From: Sediminicoccus sp. KRV36
GTDB lineage: Bacteria > Pseudomonadota > Alphaproteobacteria > Acetobacterales > Acetobacteraceae
DNA: 64,000 nucleotides
Direction of reading: 5' to 3'
Assembly: GCF_023243115.1 (NCBI RefSeq)
Contig: NZ_CP085081.1
Location: 1,240,001 to 1,304,000, forward strand
In this document: positions 24,469 through 34,580 of the stretch, piece after piece
Layout: each line of letters opens with the position of its first letter
How positions within the stretch are numbered: position 1 is the first letter of the stretch
The notes under the pieces: model-generated
The model's database searches: none
What the model saw: only the letters and a program-made list of their open reading frames with translations
What the model was told of the DNA's origin: nothing
Position numbers and translations under genes: made by a program

Positions 24469-25175
24469 TGCGTGCGCTGCTGCTCGCCGGCGGGCTCGGG
24501 ACGCGGTTGCGGCCGATCACCGACACGATTCCGAAATGCCTGGTGCCGATCCATGGCCGGCCCCTGCTGGATTACTGGTTTGACCTGCTGTTCAACGCCG
24601 GGGTCGAGCGCGCGCTGGTGAACACGCATTACCTGGCCCCGGTGGTCGAGCGCCATGTCGCGGCCTCTCCCTGGCGGGACCGAGTGGATCTGGTGCATGA
24701 GCCTGAATTGCTGGGCACCGGTGGGACGATCCTGGCCAACCAGGCCTATTTCGGCGCGGCTGATTTCCTCGTGGCGCATGCCGACAACCTCACCGATTTC
24801 GACGTCCGCGCCCTGGCCGCCGCCCATGCCGCGCGCCCCGCCCATGTGGCCATGACCATGCTGGCTTTTCGCACGGATGAGCCAAGCTCCTGCGGCATCC
24901 TGCAGCTGGATTCGCAGGGCCTGGTGCAGGCCTTCCATGAAAAGGTGCCCAATCCACCGGGCAACCTTGCCAATGCCGCCGTCTATATGATCGGCGCCGA
25001 GGTGGTGGCCCGCGCCGCGGCATTCGGACGCCCTGTCGTGGACCTCTCGACCGAGGTGATCCCACCCTTGGTCGGCCGCATCCTGGCCTTCGAGACGGCG
25101 GGCTACCACCGCGACATCGGCAACCCCGAGAGCCTCGCGCGCGCCCACGCCGAATTCCCGGCGCCGCGTGGCTGA
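24468..25175 (+). CDS. Sugar-1-phosphate nucleotidyltransferase (HddC/ManC-like)
   Basis: A 235-residue NTP transferase: ALLLAGGLGTRLRPITDTIPKCLVPI binds nucleotide, LLGTGGTILANQAYF and LVAHADNLTDFD are the sugar and metal segments, and FHEKVPNPPGNLANAAVYMI is typical of the mannose/heptose-1-phosphate guanylyltransferase group. ATG shares one base with the stop of the HldE-like kinase, suggesting that it activates the same sugar after phosphorylation, as HddA/HddC do for GDP-heptose. Nucleotide specificity (GTP, CTP or ATP) cannot be read from sequence. Confidence 0.85.
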   Translation: MRALLLAGGLGTRLRPITDTIPKCLVPIHGRPLLDYWFDLLFNAGVERALVNTHYLAPVVERHVAASPWRDRVDLVHEPELLGTGGTILANQAYFGAADFLVAHADNLTDFDVRALAAAHAARPAHVAMTMLAFRTDEPSSCGILQLDSQGLVQAFHEKVPNPPGNLANAAVYMIGAEVVARAAAFGRPVVDLSTEVIPPLVGRILAFETAGYHRDIGNPESLARAHAEFPAPRG

Positions 25176-26121
25176 CCTGACCGTCACCGCGGTGCTGCCG
25201 CATTGGCGCGACGTGGCACGGATGGAACGCCAGATGGCCGCGCTGGCCGCGCAAAGCCGGCCCTTTGACGAAATCATCGTGGTGGATGATGCCTCACCGC
25301 CCGAGGATGTCGCGGCCCTCAGCGCCATGCTGGCCGGCTATCCGCGTGCCCGCCTGCTGCGCCGGGCGCAGAATGCCGGGCCCGCTATCGCCACGAATGA
25401 CGGGCTGGCCGAGGTGCGCACCGATTGCGTGGCCTTCCTGGCCAGCGATGATGTGGTGACCGCCGATTTCGTGGCCGTCACGGCGGCCCAGCTGGAGGCC
25501 CACCCTGCCGCGGCCTTCTGCTTTGCCGATCCGGCCTTCTCCGACCCCTCCGGCCGGGTCACGGAATTCCCGCTCTATCTTGCAACCGCGCCGCACGCGT
25601 TTACGCCTGAAAGCCTGCGGCGGCGGCTGGAGGCGAGTTACTTCACCTTCGCCACCAACACCATTCTCTATCGGACCGGGCCGATGCGCGCCGCCGGCGG
25701 CATGCCGATCCGGCTTTCGAGCTTCGCCGACAGCTTCGTGAATTTCGCCCTGGGGCTGCGCCATGGTGCGGTCTATGTGCCGCGTGTGCTGGGCGTATTC
25801 TGCAATGATCCGGGGTCTTTCTCGCATCGGGAAAGGGCGGATCCGGCGGCCCTGGCTGGCCTCACCCGCGCCATGCTGCTCGCCCTCGAGGGCGAATTCG
25901 CCGATGTGGCGCCGGAATTTCGCGCCGTGGGCGTCCTTCCCAAGCATGATGTCCGGATGCTGCGCCTGCTGCTGTCGAGCCCGGAAGGCCGGCGCTATGT
26001 CACGCCGCGCATGGCTGCGCGCTGCCTGGCGATTGGCGCGTGGCACGGCATTTCAGGCCGGGTTCCGGCCTCTTTCCGGCGATTTGTGCGGCGTATTGCC
26101 TCGCGCGCCGGTGCGGGCTGA
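25168..26121 (+). CDS. Family 2 glycosyltransferase
   Basis: A 317-residue GT2-type transferase: VTAVLPHWRDVARMERQM, then IIVVDDASPPEDV, NAGPAIATNDGLAEVRTDCV and the metal site ASDDV (about 91). The C-terminal region has SYFTFATNTILYRT and is basic at its end (RRFVRRIASR). Starts with GTG 25168, overlapping the nucleotidyltransferase by 8 bp, so the three genes from 22984 form one unit: kinase/activator, nucleotidyltransferase, transferase. It presumably transfers the sugar they make. Last gene of the locus. Confidence 0.85.
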   Translation: MADLTVTAVLPHWRDVARMERQMAALAAQSRPFDEIIVVDDASPPEDVAALSAMLAGYPRARLLRRAQNAGPAIATNDGLAEVRTDCVAFLASDDVVTADFVAVTAAQLEAHPAAAFCFADPAFSDPSGRVTEFPLYLATAPHAFTPESLRRRLEASYFTFATNTILYRTGPMRAAGGMPIRLSSFADSFVNFALGLRHGAVYVPRVLGVFCNDPGSFSHRERADPAALAGLTRAMLLALEGEFADVAPEFRAVGVLPKHDVRMLRLLLSSPEGRRYVTPRMAARCLAIGAWHGISGRVPASFRRFVRRIASRAGAG

Positions 26122-26306
26122 CCTCCGGCCAGACAACCAGCCATCACCCGCGCGAGAACTGGGAGCCGCGGCCTCCAAAGGCATTCACCGACGCAGGATA
26201 TACGACTGGGCTGCGTCCTGATGAGGCAGCGGTCAACGGGCCCCACCACCATGATCAGCGCCCCGGCTGGCGCCGAGCAACATCAAGCAGCCGTGGCTCT
26301 TTCTGT

Positions 26307-26330
26307 CCCGCCACCCCGCAGGATGGCGGG
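26307..26330. terminator. Hairpin between glycosyltransferase and ftsZ
   Basis: CCCGCCA (26307-26313) and TGGCGGG (26324-26330) form a 7-bp perfect stem with a 10-base loop, 7 bases beyond the ftsZ stop and in the convergent 215-bp gap. No T-run on either strand; a candidate bidirectional terminator. The rest of the gap shows no gene. Confidence 0.4.
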
Positions 26331-26336
26331 CACTCC

Positions 26337-27884
26337 TCAATTGCTCTGGCGGCGCAGGAAGGTCGGGATATCCAGGCCCATCTCATCCGGCTGCTGCTGT
26401 GCGGGGCGCATGGGCTGCGGCGGCCGCGGCTGCTGGCTCGCCACGGGTTCGGCGCGCTGCGGGACTGGCGCCTCCTCCATGTTGCGGCGCATGAGGCCGG
26501 TCGCATTGCGGAACAGGCCACGCCAGCCGGCGCCCTGGCCGGGCTCCGGCAGTGAGGGCTGCTGCAAGGGGGGCTGATAGGCGGCGGGCGGTGCCGCAAC
26601 CGGCTGCACCATCACGGGCTGCGGCATTTCCTCGACATAGGCCTGCTGCTGCGCAACGACGGGCGCGGCGGCCAGGGCCGTGGCCGTCGCTGCCGTCGTC
26701 ATGGCAGAGGTGGCCGGGCCGGCAGCGGCGGGCTGGCGCAGCAAACCCGCGCCACCACCAACCTGCACGGGCCGACGCGGCGCCGGCACCACAGGGGCGC
26801 CCAAGGGGCCGGAGGGGCCGCGCGCCGCGGCCGGCGCAGGGGCTGCCGCCGGCGCGGGCTGGTTCACGACGGCGAGCCGCGGGCCGGCCGGGTTCATCGC
26901 GGCACCCATGGAGGCCACATCAATGCCGGTCGCGACCACGGAGACCCGGATGCGGCCATTCATCGTCTCGTCGATTGCCGAGCCGAAGATGATGTTCACT
27001 TCCTCATCCACCTCGCGGCGGACGCGGGCCATGGCCTCGTCCACCTCGAACAAGGTCATGTCCAGGCCGCCGGTGATGTTGATCAGCACGCCCTTGGCGC
27101 CGCGCATGGAGGTATCCTCCAGCAGCGGGTTGTTGATGGCGGAATCGGCGGCCTGCGTCGCGCGGCCTTCGCCTTCGGCCTCGCCCGTGCCCATCATCGC
27201 CTTGCCCATTTCGGCCATGACGGTGCGGATATCGGCGAAATCGAGGTTCACCAGGCCCGGATTGACCATGAGGTCCGTCACGCCGCGCACGCCCATGTAG
27301 AGGACGTTGTCGGCCATCTTGAAGGCTTCGGCGAAGGTGGTGCGGTCATTCGCCAGCTTGAACAGGTTCTGGTTCGGAATGACGATCAGCGTGTCCACGA
27401 ATTGCTGAAGTTCTTCCAGGCCCGCATCGGCGGATTTGCGGCGCTTCGGCCCTTCGAAATCGAACGGCCTGGTGACGACGCCCACGGTCAGGATGCCCCG
27501 CTCCCGTGCCATGCGTGCGATGACCGGGGCGGCACCCGTGCCAGTCCCGCCACCCATGCCGGCGGTGACGAAGACCATGTGGCAACCTTCGAGGTGGCGG
27601 GCCAGCTCGTCCGTCGCTTCCTCGGCCGCGGCGCGGCCGATCTCGGGCTTGGCGCCAGCGCCCAGGCCCTGCGTCAGATGCGGCCCCAGCTGCACGCGGC
27701 GTTCCGCGCGGCTGTTGACCAGCGCCTGGGCGTCGGTGTTCGCGACAATGAATTCGACTCCGTCCAGACCCAGGTGGATCATGTTGTTCACGGCATTCGT
27801 GCCACCTCCGCCCACGCCGATCACGGCGATGCGGGGTGAGAAATCCGTGTGCTGGGTGACCGGCAGAGTCAGGTTCAATGTCAT
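26337..27884 (-). CDS. ftsZ: Cell division protein FtsZ
   Basis: Tubulin-like GTPase that polymerises into the Z ring at mid-cell. Of 515 residues, 18-330 are the GTPase core with [16 protein letters not shown] and the tubulin signature [10 protein letters not shown] (111-120), and NADxxF-type segments later. A long Ala/Pro/Gln-rich linker (about 335-495) follows, typical of alphaproteobacteria, then the conserved C-terminal peptide [10 protein letters not shown] that binds FtsA. ATG 27884 is chosen: GAGGAGAACC sits just upstream and the N terminus is normal. Upstream codons to 28172 run through ftsA antisense-free intergenic sequence and are not supported. Own promoter region with a DnaA box. 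Confidence 0.97.
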   Translation of the reverse strand: MTLNLTLPVTQHTDFSPRIAVIGVGGGGTNAVNNMIHLGLDGVEFIVANTDAQALVNSRAERRVQLGPHLTQGLGAGAKPEIGRAAAEEATDELARHLEGCHMVFVTAGMGGGTGTGAAPVIARMARERGILTVGVVTRPFDFEGPKRRKSADAGLEELQQFVDTLIVIPNQNLFKLANDRTTFAEAFKMADNVLYMGVRGVTDLMVNPGLVNLDFADIRTVMAEMGKAMMGTGEAEGEGRATQAADSAINNPLLEDTSMRGAKGVLINITGGLDMTLFEVDEAMARVRREVDEEVNIIFGSAIDETMNGRIRVSVVATGIDVASMGAAMNPAGPRLAVVNQPAPAAAPAPAAARGPSGPLGAPVVPAPRRPVQVGGGAGLLRQPAAAGPATSAMTTAATATALAAAPVVAQQQAYVEEMPQPVMVQPVAAPPAAYQPPLQQPSLPEPGQGAGWRGLFRNATGLMRRNMEEAPVPQRAEPVASQQPRPPQPMRPAQQQPDEMGLDIPTFLRRQSN

Positions 27885-27923
27885 GGACAGGTTCTCCTCA
27901 GACGAGCTTAAACCACCGCATTC

Positions 27924-27933
27924 GATTCGAGTC
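27924..27933. promoter_or_regulatory. Two adjacent GANTC sites upstream of ftsZ
   Basis: GATTC (27924-27928) directly abuts GAGTC (27929-27933), about 40 bases before the ftsZ ATG. GANTC is the target of the cell-cycle methyltransferase CcrM, which activates ftsZ in Caulobacter. In DNA of this composition a GANTC occurs every few hundred bases, so a pair could be chance; the location makes it worth noting. Whether this organism has CcrM is not known from the window. Confidence 0.4.
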
Positions 27934-27951
27934 TGCCCATCTTCGCAGACT
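27930..27951 (-). promoter_or_regulatory. Inverted repeat in ftsA-ftsZ gap
   Basis: AGTCTGC and GCAGACT form a 7-bp perfect stem around an 8-base loop, about 46-67 bases upstream of the ftsZ start. It could be a hairpin in a read-through mRNA or a regulator-binding dyad next to the ftsZ promoter. Confidence 0.4.
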
Positions 27952-27958
27952 GTCCCCG

Positions 27959-27967
27959 TTATCCACA
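27959..27967. promoter_or_regulatory. Perfect DnaA box upstream of ftsZ
   Basis: TTATCCACA, the strict DnaA-box consensus, lies 20 bases after the ftsA stop and 75 bases before the ftsZ ATG. In Caulobacter DnaA acts as a transcription factor for ftsZ, so this site fits replication-coupled control of division. An origin is unlikely: only one box is present and no DUE-like AT tract accompanies it. Confidence 0.6.
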
Positions 27968-27987
27968 GGGCAGCACTCGGAATTTCG

Positions 27988-29292
27988 TCATAAACGTTCG
28001 CGAAGCCACGCAATACCGCGGCGCAGCATGCCAGGCGTGCTGATCGCGGCCGGCGCCACGTCGAGCAGGGGCTTGCCTTCGCCCGCCGCCCAGGCGAGCA
28101 GGCCGATCGCCGAAGCGAAGCCGGCACCCGAGGCCGTCTCGGGCAGGCCACGCACCATCCGGGGGCGGCCATTGCGCACCGTCACCTCGCGGCCGAGCAC
28201 GCGCCCGGCCAATTCGCGCACGCCGATCAATTGGCTGGCGCCACCGGTCAGCACGATGCGGCGGCGCATTTCGGCCGGCAAACCGCTGCCATCCAGCCGG
28301 TCCCGCAGCAATTCGAAGCTCTCCTCGAGCCGCGGGCGGATGATCTTCACGATCATTTCGCGCGGAACCCGCGCGATCTGGTCGTCATCCTCACCCACCA
28401 TGGGAACCGGCAGCATTTCACCGCGATCCTCGGCCGATTCCAGCACGCTGCCATGCATGGTCTTCAATCGCTCGGCATGGGTGATGGGCGTCGAGAGCAC
28501 GCGTGCCAGGTCATTGGTCACCTGCCAGCCGCCCACCGGGAGCTGCGCCGTGTGCATCAGGCGGCCCTCGGCGAAGGCGGCGAGGCTGGTGGTGCCGCCA
28601 CCCATATCCACGCAGACCGCGCCCAATTCGCGCTCATCATCCACCAGCGTCGCCAGCCCGGCGGCGAAGGGCGAGGAGACCAATTCCTCCACCTCCAGCT
28701 CGCAGCGCTGCAGGCACTGGCCCAGGTTGAACAGCGCATGGCTCGCGGAATCCAGCACATGCAGCCGCGCGCCGAGCGTATCGCACACCATGCCGCGCGG
28801 ATCATCCACGCCGCCGGTCGCGTCCACGGTGAAGCCCAGGGGGAAGCTGTGCACCGCTTCGCGGCCCTCGGCATGGGTGCGGCGCACGCCCTCGGTCATG
28901 ATGCCGCCCAGATCGGCCGTGGTGACGGCCCGCCCGCCCACCTGCCACAGGATGTTGTGCGTCCGGCTCTCCGGCTGCCCGCAGGAGAGGTTGACGATGA
29001 CGCCCTTGAGCAGCGTATCCGCCATTTCCTCGGCACTCGCCACGGCGGCGCGGATGCTGCGCTCCGCCTCCTCCATATCCACGATGGAGCCGGCCTTCAC
29101 GCCGCGGGATTTCTGCCAGCCAAAGCCGAGCGCCCGCGGCGTGCCGTCGCTCTCGATGCGCGCGATGAGGCAGACCACCTTGGTCGAGCCGATATCCAGC
29201 ACGCCAAACACGCCCGGGCGCGCGCGGCCGAGCTTGATGCCGCGCGTGGGAAGCTCGGTGCGGGGTGGCTGGTAGCGAACGATCTCGTTCAT
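27988..29292 (-). CDS. ftsA: Cell division protein FtsA
   Basis: Actin-like ATPase that anchors FtsZ to the membrane. The 434-residue protein has the phosphate-1 loop [16 protein letters not shown] (about 29-44), the SHS2/1C domain, phosphate-2 loop [17 protein letters not shown] (about 225-241), [13 protein letters not shown], adenosine motif [14 protein letters not shown], and a C-terminal amphipathic helix [14 protein letters not shown] that serves as the membrane tether. ATG overlaps the ftsQ stop by 4 bp. A 103-bp gap separates it from ftsZ. High confidence. Confidence 0.96.
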   Translation of the reverse strand: MNEIVRYQPPRTELPTRGIKLGRARPGVFGVLDIGSTKVVCLIARIESDGTPRALGFGWQKSRGVKAGSIVDMEEAERSIRAAVASAEEMADTLLKGVIVNLSCGQPESRTHNILWQVGGRAVTTADLGGIMTEGVRRTHAEGREAVHSFPLGFTVDATGGVDDPRGMVCDTLGARLHVLDSASHALFNLGQCLQRCELEVEELVSSPFAAGLATLVDDERELGAVCVDMGGGTTSLAAFAEGRLMHTAQLPVGGWQVTNDLARVLSTPITHAERLKTMHGSVLESAEDRGEMLPVPMVGEDDDQIARVPREMIVKIIRPRLEESFELLRDRLDGSGLPAEMRRRIVLTGGASQLIGVRELAGRVLGREVTVRNGRPRMVRGLPETASGAGFASAIGLLAWAAGEGKPLLDVAPAAISTPGMLRRGIAWLRERL

Positions 29293-30170
29293 CCGCGTTG
29301 GCTCCGTGCAGGTGTTGGCGTCGGTGGGGCGGGTTGTCCGGGGGGGTGCATGCGCACCACCAGGCGGTCCGGCAGGCGCATATCCACGGCGGCGAGCGGG
29401 CGATCGAGCAGCCGATCGCGGGCCTGCAACTCGGCGAGGCGCGTGATGGCCGCTTCCTCATGCCCTTCGGGCAGCAGGATATCCGCGCCGTTCTGCAGGC
29501 GCAGATTCCACCGCCGCTCGGAAACGCGGATGATGGCCTGCACGCGGTCCGAGATTTCGGGCGCGCTGCGCAGCAGATCGATCATCTGCGCCGCCACGCG
29601 CTCGGCGCCGGCGCCGACCACGAGGGGGAGTGGGCCGAAGGCTTCGAGCCGTTCGGTCGCCATCACCCGCCCTTCGCGGTCAATCACCGAGAAGCGTCCG
29701 TCGCGCTGCCAGATGGCGAAGGCGCGGCGCTCGCTGATGCGGATCAGGATGGTGCCGGGCAGCCGGCGCTCCACATGGGCGCTTTCCACCCAGGCGATCT
29801 GTTCCAGGCGCTGCCGGGCCACCTGCGGCTGGAAGTCGAGCATCGCCTCGCCAGGCGTGATGCCGATGGCGGCCAGCAGGGCTTCACGCGGCGCGAATTC
29901 CCGGCCCTCGATGCGGATTTCCTGGACGGACAGCCCAGGCCCACGGCCCAACTCGGCCAGCCAGGAGGTGGTGTCGCGCAAGCGCGCCATGGGATCGAGC
30001 GCGATCACGCCGATGCTGGCGATGCCCAGCGTGCCCAGCGCCAGCGTGGCCATGCCGATGCCGCGCAGCCAGGCGCGGCGCTTCTTGAACCACAGCCGCG
30101 TGGCCGAGGGCCGCTTGGGCTGCGGCGCGCTGCGCGAACGCGTCGTGGGCTCGGCGGGTTTACGGGCCAT
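29289..30170 (-). CDS. ftsQ: Cell division protein FtsQ
   Basis: Bitopic divisome protein bridging early and late components with FtsL/FtsB. Of 293 residues, a basic cytoplasmic tail (1-37) precedes one membrane segment (about 38-60, IGMATLALGTLGIASIGVIAL). Then come a POTRA domain (about 79-148, LSVQEIRIEGREFAPREALLAAIG) and the FtsQ beta domain with RRAFAIWQRDGRFSVIDREG and LVVGAGAE. A Pro-rich tail ends it. Start overlaps the ddl stop by 11 bp and its stop overlaps ftsA by 4 bp. Confidence 0.94.
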   Translation of the reverse strand: MARKPAEPTTRSRSAPQPKRPSATRLWFKKRRAWLRGIGMATLALGTLGIASIGVIALDPMARLRDTTSWLAELGRGPGLSVQEIRIEGREFAPREALLAAIGITPGEAMLDFQPQVARQRLEQIAWVESAHVERRLPGTILIRISERRAFAIWQRDGRFSVIDREGRVMATERLEAFGPLPLVVGAGAERVAAQMIDLLRSAPEISDRVQAIIRVSERRWNLRLQNGADILLPEGHEEAAITRLAELQARDRLLDRPLAAVDMRLPDRLVVRMHPPGQPAPPTPTPARSQRG

Positions 30171-31113
30171 GGCAGGCCTGCCCGACCATCCAGGCGCACA
30201 GGGCCGGAAAGGCGATGCCGCGATGGGCCGCCTGCTCGGGCAGCAAGGACGTCCTGGTCATGCCCGGCTGGGTGTTCACCTCCAGCAGGTAAAGCCGCCC
30301 CGGCTCGCCGTCGGTATCATCGTAGCGGAAATCGGAGCGGGACACGCCGCGGCAGCCCAGGGCGCGATGCGCGGCAACGGCCACGCGCATCGCCTCCGCC
30401 GTCGCATCGGGATGGATGGGCGCGGGCAGCAGGTGCCGGCTGCCGCCATCGGCGTATTTCGCCTCGTAATCATAGAAGACGTTGCCGGTGGCGATCTCGG
30501 TCACGGCCAGCGCCTCATCGCCCATCACGGCGACGGTGAGTTCCCGGCCCGGGATGAAGCTCTCGGCCATGATGCGCTGCCCGAAGCGCCAGTTGCGGGC
30601 GATCTCCTGGCGGCGGTTGTCGCCCTCGCGCAGGATGGTGACGCCGACGGAGGAACCCTCATCCACCGGCTTCACCACATAGGGCAGGGGCAGCGGATCG
30701 GCTGCTTCCAGCTCCTCGGGGCTGATCACCCGATGTGCCGCGACCGGCAGGCCATGGGCGGAAAACACGGCCTTGGCGGCGGCCTTGTCCATCGCGACGG
30801 AGGAAGCGCGCACGCCCGAATGCGTATAGGGCAACCCCATCCAGTCCAGCACGCCCTGGATGCAGCCATCCTCCCCGAAGCGGCCATGCAACGCGTTGAA
30901 CACGGCATCCGGCCTTGCGGCGCTGAGCGCGCCGATCGTGGCCGGCAAATCCTGCGTGACCTCGATGGGCGAGACGTCGAAGCCCGCCTCGCGCAGCGCG
31001 GCGATCACCTGCGTGCCGGTCCAGAGGCTCACCTCGCGCTCGGCGGAGATACCGCCATAGAGCACGGCCACGCTATGGACCTGCGAACGGCCGGCTTGGT
31101 TCGTGGCGCTCAT
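30160..31113 (-). CDS. ddl: D-alanine--D-alanine ligase
   Basis: ATP-grasp ligase making the D-Ala-D-Ala dipeptide that MurF adds to the peptidoglycan precursor. The 317-residue protein shows [36 protein letters not shown], the ATP-binding [15 protein letters not shown], and the metal site with [22 protein letters not shown] 31113 overlaps the murB stop by 4 bp; codons further upstream lie inside murB and are not supported. High confidence. Confidence 0.95.
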   Translation of the reverse strand: MSATNQAGRSQVHSVAVLYGGISAEREVSLWTGTQVIAALREAGFDVSPIEVTQDLPATIGALSAARPDAVFNALHGRFGEDGCIQGVLDWMGLPYTHSGVRASSVAMDKAAAKAVFSAHGLPVAAHRVISPEELEAADPLPLPYVVKPVDEGSSVGVTILREGDNRRQEIARNWRFGQRIMAESFIPGRELTVAVMGDEALAVTEIATGNVFYDYEAKYADGGSRHLLPAPIHPDATAEAMRVAVAAHRALGCRGVSRSDFRYDDTDGEPGRLYLLEVNTQPGMTRTSLLPEQAAHRGIAFPALCAWMVGQACHGP

Positions 31114-32015
31114 GCCGGTACTCCGATGCGCTTGATTTCCCAATGCAGATCCACGCCCGAAGCTGCCAGCACGCGGGTGCGAACAGCCTCGCCTAGGCCT
31201 TCCAGATCGGCCGCCGTGGCGGTGCCGGTATTGAGCAGGAAGTTGCAATGCTTCTCGCTCACCTGCGCGCCGCCGAGCGTGAGGCCGCGGCAGCCGGCCG
31301 CGTCAATCAGCGCCCAGGCTTTGTGCCCGTCCGGATTGCGGAAGGTGCTGCCGCCGGTGCGGGCGCGGACGGGCTGCGTCGCTTCGCGTGCCGCGCGAAT
31401 TTCGGCCATGCGGGCAGCGATGGCCCTGCCGTCGCCCGGGGTGGCGTGTAACCTCGCGCGCGTCACAACGCCGCGCAGGGGCAGGCGCGCATGCCGATAG
31501 GAAAGGCCGAGTGCCGCCGCATCCAGGCGCAGCAGCCCCTGCGGCGTCGCCACCTCGGCCCAATCCAGGACATCCACGATCTCACGCCCATAGGCGCCGG
31601 CATTCATGGCGATGGCGCCGCCCAGGCTGCCCGGAATCCCGCTGAGAAATTCAACCCCCGTGAGGTTCGCGGCCGCCGCATGCTCGGCCACTGTCGCATC
31701 GAGGGCGGCGGCGCCGGCGATGATCCCATCCGCCTCCACCGTCACCGCGCCGAAGCCGCGCGCGGGCAGGCGCAGCACCAGGCCCGGCACGCCGCCATCA
31801 CGGATGATGAGGTTGGAGGCGGCACCCAGCACCACCAGCGGCATGGCCGCATCGAGTGCGCCGAGCAGGCCCAGCAGATCATCCGTATCGGCCGGGCGCG
31901 CCAGCCATTGCGCCGGCCCACCCACGCGGAACCAGGTGAAGGGCGCGAGCGGCGCCGAGGCCTCCACGCGGCCACGGATCACCGGCATGGCGTGGGTGGT
32001 CGGCATCGGCCTCAT
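31110..32015 (-). CDS. murB: UDP-N-acetylenolpyruvoylglucosamine reductase
   Basis: FAD- and NADPH-dependent enzyme producing UDP-MurNAc. The 301-residue protein has the FAD-binding start [56 protein letters not shown], and the catalytic-Ser segment [14 protein letters not shown], then a C-terminal Glu-containing HWEIKRIG. Type II length (no type I insert). ATG overlaps the murC stop by 4 bp. Confidence 0.96.
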   Translation of the reverse strand: MRPMPTTHAMPVIRGRVEASAPLAPFTWFRVGGPAQWLARPADTDDLLGLLGALDAAMPLVVLGAASNLIIRDGGVPGLVLRLPARGFGAVTVEADGIIAGAAALDATVAEHAAAANLTGVEFLSGIPGSLGGAIAMNAGAYGREIVDVLDWAEVATPQGLLRLDAAALGLSYRHARLPLRGVVTRARLHATPGDGRAIAARMAEIRAAREATQPVRARTGGSTFRNPDGHKAWALIDAAGCRGLTLGGAQVSEKHCNFLLNTGTATAADLEGLGEAVRTRVLAASGVDLHWEIKRIGVPA

Positions 32016-33454
32016 GCGCGTTTCAGGGGCGAGACGCGCGCCCCTCCTTGCGACTGCAATTCGGCCAATTGCGCCGGCAGCGCATGCGCCCAGTTGGTGA
32101 TGGTTCCGGCCCCCAGGCAGATCACATAGTCGCCGGGCTTGGCCATGGCGTTGATCATCTCGGCGAGGCTGGCGGGCTCGGGCAGCGGCACCACGCTGCG
32201 ATGGCCGGCGGCGCGCAGCCCCTCCACCAGCGCATCCTTGTCGGCGCCCTCGATCGGCGCTTCGCCGGCGGCATAGACATCGGCGATGATGACCGTCCCC
32301 GCATCATTCATGCAGGTGCAGAATTCGGTGAAAAGCTGGTTCAGGCGGGAGTATCGGTGCGGCTGCACCACGGCGATCACATCGCGCGCCCCCGCCTGGC
32401 GCGCCGCCTTCAGCACGGCCGCGATCTCGACCGGATGGTGCCCATAATCGTCGATCACCGTGATGCCGCCCGTTTCACCCACGCGGGTGAAACGGCGCTT
32501 GACGCCCTTGAAACCGGCCAATGCGGCGCGGATCACATCCTCGGGTACATCCATCTCGACACCGACCGCGATGGCGGCCAGTGCATTCTGCACATTGTGG
32601 CTGCCCAGCATCGGCAGGCGGAAGGGCTGCATGGTGCGCGCGCGGCCGCTGACGCGGTCCTGCACCGTCACTTCGAAGCTGGCGCCCATGCGATTGGTGA
32701 GCAGTTTTTCGGCGCGCACATCGGCCTGCGGCGAGAAACCATAGGTGACCAGCCGGCGATCCAGCTTGGGAATCATCGCCTGCACGGCCGGATGGTCGGC
32801 GCAAAGGACGGCAAAGCCATAGAAGGGAATATTGCCGACGAATTGCGCATAGCCCTCGCGCATCGCCTCCTCGGTCCCCCAGTGGTCGAGGTGCTCGGCA
32901 TCCATGTTGGTGACGACGGCGACGGTGCTCGGCAGGCGCAGGAAGCTGCCATCGCTCTCATCCGCCTCAACCACCATCCACTCGCCCGTGCCCATGCGCG
33001 TGTTCGTGCCATAGGCATTGATGATGCCGCCATTGATGACAGTGGGGTCGAGCTTGGCTTGCTCCAGCACACAGGCGATGAGGCTTGTGGTCGTCGTCTT
33101 GCCATGGGTGCCGCCGACCGCGATGCCCCATTTGAGGCGCATGAGTTCCGCCAGCATCTCGGCGCGCCGCACCACCGGCAACAGCCGGCGCCGCGCGGCC
33201 TGGACCTCCGGGTTGTCGCGCTTCACCGCCGTGCTGACCACCACCACCTGCGCGTTGCGAAGATTCTCGGCGGCATGGCCGATCATGACGGGAATGCCGG
33301 CCTCGCGCAGGCGCGTGACATTGTAGCCTTCGGCGATATCACTGCCCTGCACCGCGTAGCCGAGATTGTGCAGCACCTCAGCGATGCCCGACATGCCGAT
33401 GCCGCCGATGCCCACAAAATGGATCGTCCCGATGGAGAGTGGCAGCGCGCGCAT
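32012..33454 (-). CDS. murC: UDP-N-acetylmuramate--L-alanine ligase
   Basis: Adds the first amino acid to UDP-MurNAc. The 480-residue protein starts [23 protein letters not shown], has the ATP loop [12 protein letters not shown] (about 110-121), [11 protein letters not shown], and the C-terminal DYGHHPVEI and VQPHRYSR motifs. ATG 33454 shares a base with the murG stop (TGATG); the open sequence upstream belongs to murG. High confidence. Confidence 0.96.
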   Translation of the reverse strand: MRALPLSIGTIHFVGIGGIGMSGIAEVLHNLGYAVQGSDIAEGYNVTRLREAGIPVMIGHAAENLRNAQVVVVSTAVKRDNPEVQAARRRLLPVVRRAEMLAELMRLKWGIAVGGTHGKTTTTSLIACVLEQAKLDPTVINGGIINAYGTNTRMGTGEWMVVEADESDGSFLRLPSTVAVVTNMDAEHLDHWGTEEAMREGYAQFVGNIPFYGFAVLCADHPAVQAMIPKLDRRLVTYGFSPQADVRAEKLLTNRMGASFEVTVQDRVSGRARTMQPFRLPMLGSHNVQNALAAIAVGVEMDVPEDVIRAALAGFKGVKRRFTRVGETGGITVIDDYGHHPVEIAAVLKAARQAGARDVIAVVQPHRYSRLNQLFTEFCTCMNDAGTVIIADVYAAGEAPIEGADKDALVEGLRAAGHRSVVPLPEPASLAEMINAMAKPGDYVICLGAGTITNWAHALPAQLAELQSQGGARVSPLKRA

Positions 33455-34569
33455 CAGCGTGATTCCTGGAGCGATTGGGTTCGGGCGGCATGGGCAAGGA
33501 CGAGGTCGGCGAGTTCGCGTGCCGCCTGGGGGCGCGCCAGGGATGCCGCAGCCTGGGCCGCTTCGGCAAGCCTTTCCGGTGACCCCAGCCATTCTGCCAG
33601 CAGTTGGGTCAGCCGCGCCGGATTCGTCGTGGCCTGGGTCAGCACCAGCGCGGCGCCGGCGGCCTCAAGCGCGCGCGCATTGGCCACCTGGTGATTGTCA
33701 ATCGCGGAGGGCAGTGGCACCAGCAGGGAAGGGCGCCCCGCGCACGCGATTTCGGCCACGGTGGAGGCGCCGGCGCGGGCGATGACCAGATGGGCGCCCG
33801 CCAGCCGGCCCGCGATGTCGGGAAAGAAGGGCGAGAGCTCCACCGGAATGCCGGTCTCGGAATAGGCGGCGCGCACGCGCTCCAGATCTTCCACGCGGCA
33901 TTGCTGGGCAATCAGCAGCCGGCCACGAATGGCCTCCGGCAGGGCGGCAATCGCCGCGGGCACGAGATCGGCGAAAATCCGCGCGCCGAGCGAGCCCCCC
34001 GTGACCAGCAGCCGCAGCGGGCCATTGGCCGGCGGATAGCCCGCACCGGCCAGGGCGGCCAGCGCCGGCCGCACCGGATTGCCCACCCAGCTGGTCCGTG
34101 CCCCGGCGGGCACCCGCGCCGTGTCCTCGTAGGCCAGGGCGAGCATATCGGCCCGGGTCGCCAAGGCGCGATTGGCGCGGCCCAGCACGGCGTTCTGCTC
34201 ATGCAGGATCAGCGCGGGCTTGCGCGCGCCAAGCGTGAGAGCCGCCAGCGCCGGCGGGATCGCCGGATAGCCGCCGAACCCCACCACGGCGGCGGCGTCC
34301 AGCTGTTTCAACAGCCGCCGCGCTGTCAGCGTGCCTGAGGCCAGCAGCGCGGCGCCACGCGCGGCGCGCAGCAGGCTGCGCCCGGCGATCCCTTCGCCGC
34401 GCAGCACGAAGCGCTCGGCATTGGCGAAGGCCGGGCTGTCAAAGGCGGCGGAGCGCGCGTCGGTGAAGAGCACGATGCGTTCGCCGCGCGCGGAGAGCTC
34501 GGCGGCCAGCGCCTCGGCCGGAAAGAGATGCCCGCCGGTGCCCCCGGCGGCGATGGCGATGGGACGCAT
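33454..34569 (-). CDS. murG: UDP-N-acetylglucosamine--lipid I GlcNAc transferase
   Basis: GT-B enzyme converting lipid I to lipid II on the inner face of the membrane. The 371-residue protein begins [21 protein letters not shown], contains [27 protein letters not shown] and [25 protein letters not shown], the donor-binding GGS and AGAST loops. ATG 34569 is preferred because GAGGGG lies 7 bases upstream; the ATG at 34584, which overlaps the ftsW stop by 4 bp, has no good RBS but cannot be excluded. Confidence 0.94.
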   Translation of the reverse strand: MRPIAIAAGGTGGHLFPAEALAAELSARGERIVLFTDARSAAFDSPAFANAERFVLRGEGIAGRSLLRAARGAALLASGTLTARRLLKQLDAAAVVGFGGYPAIPPALAALTLGARKPALILHEQNAVLGRANRALATRADMLALAYEDTARVPAGARTSWVGNPVRPALAALAGAGYPPANGPLRLLVTGGSLGARIFADLVPAAIAALPEAIRGRLLIAQQCRVEDLERVRAAYSETGIPVELSPFFPDIAGRLAGAHLVIARAGASTVAEIACAGRPSLLVPLPSAIDNHQVANARALEAAGAALVLTQATTNPARLTQLLAEWLGSPERLAEAAQAAASLARPQAARELADLVLAHAARTQSLQESR

Positions 34570-34580
34570 GGCCGGGCCCC

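Noticed and set aside
27959..27967. Replication origin at the DnaA box
   Set aside because: A single box with no AT-rich unwinding tract and no dnaA, dnaN or parAB genes nearby; regulation of ftsZ is more likely.
28231..31500. Plus-strand open frame of 1089 codons across ftsA, ftsQ, ddl and murB
   Set aside because: Composition is antisense-like and it crosses four well-supported genes with overlapping stops.
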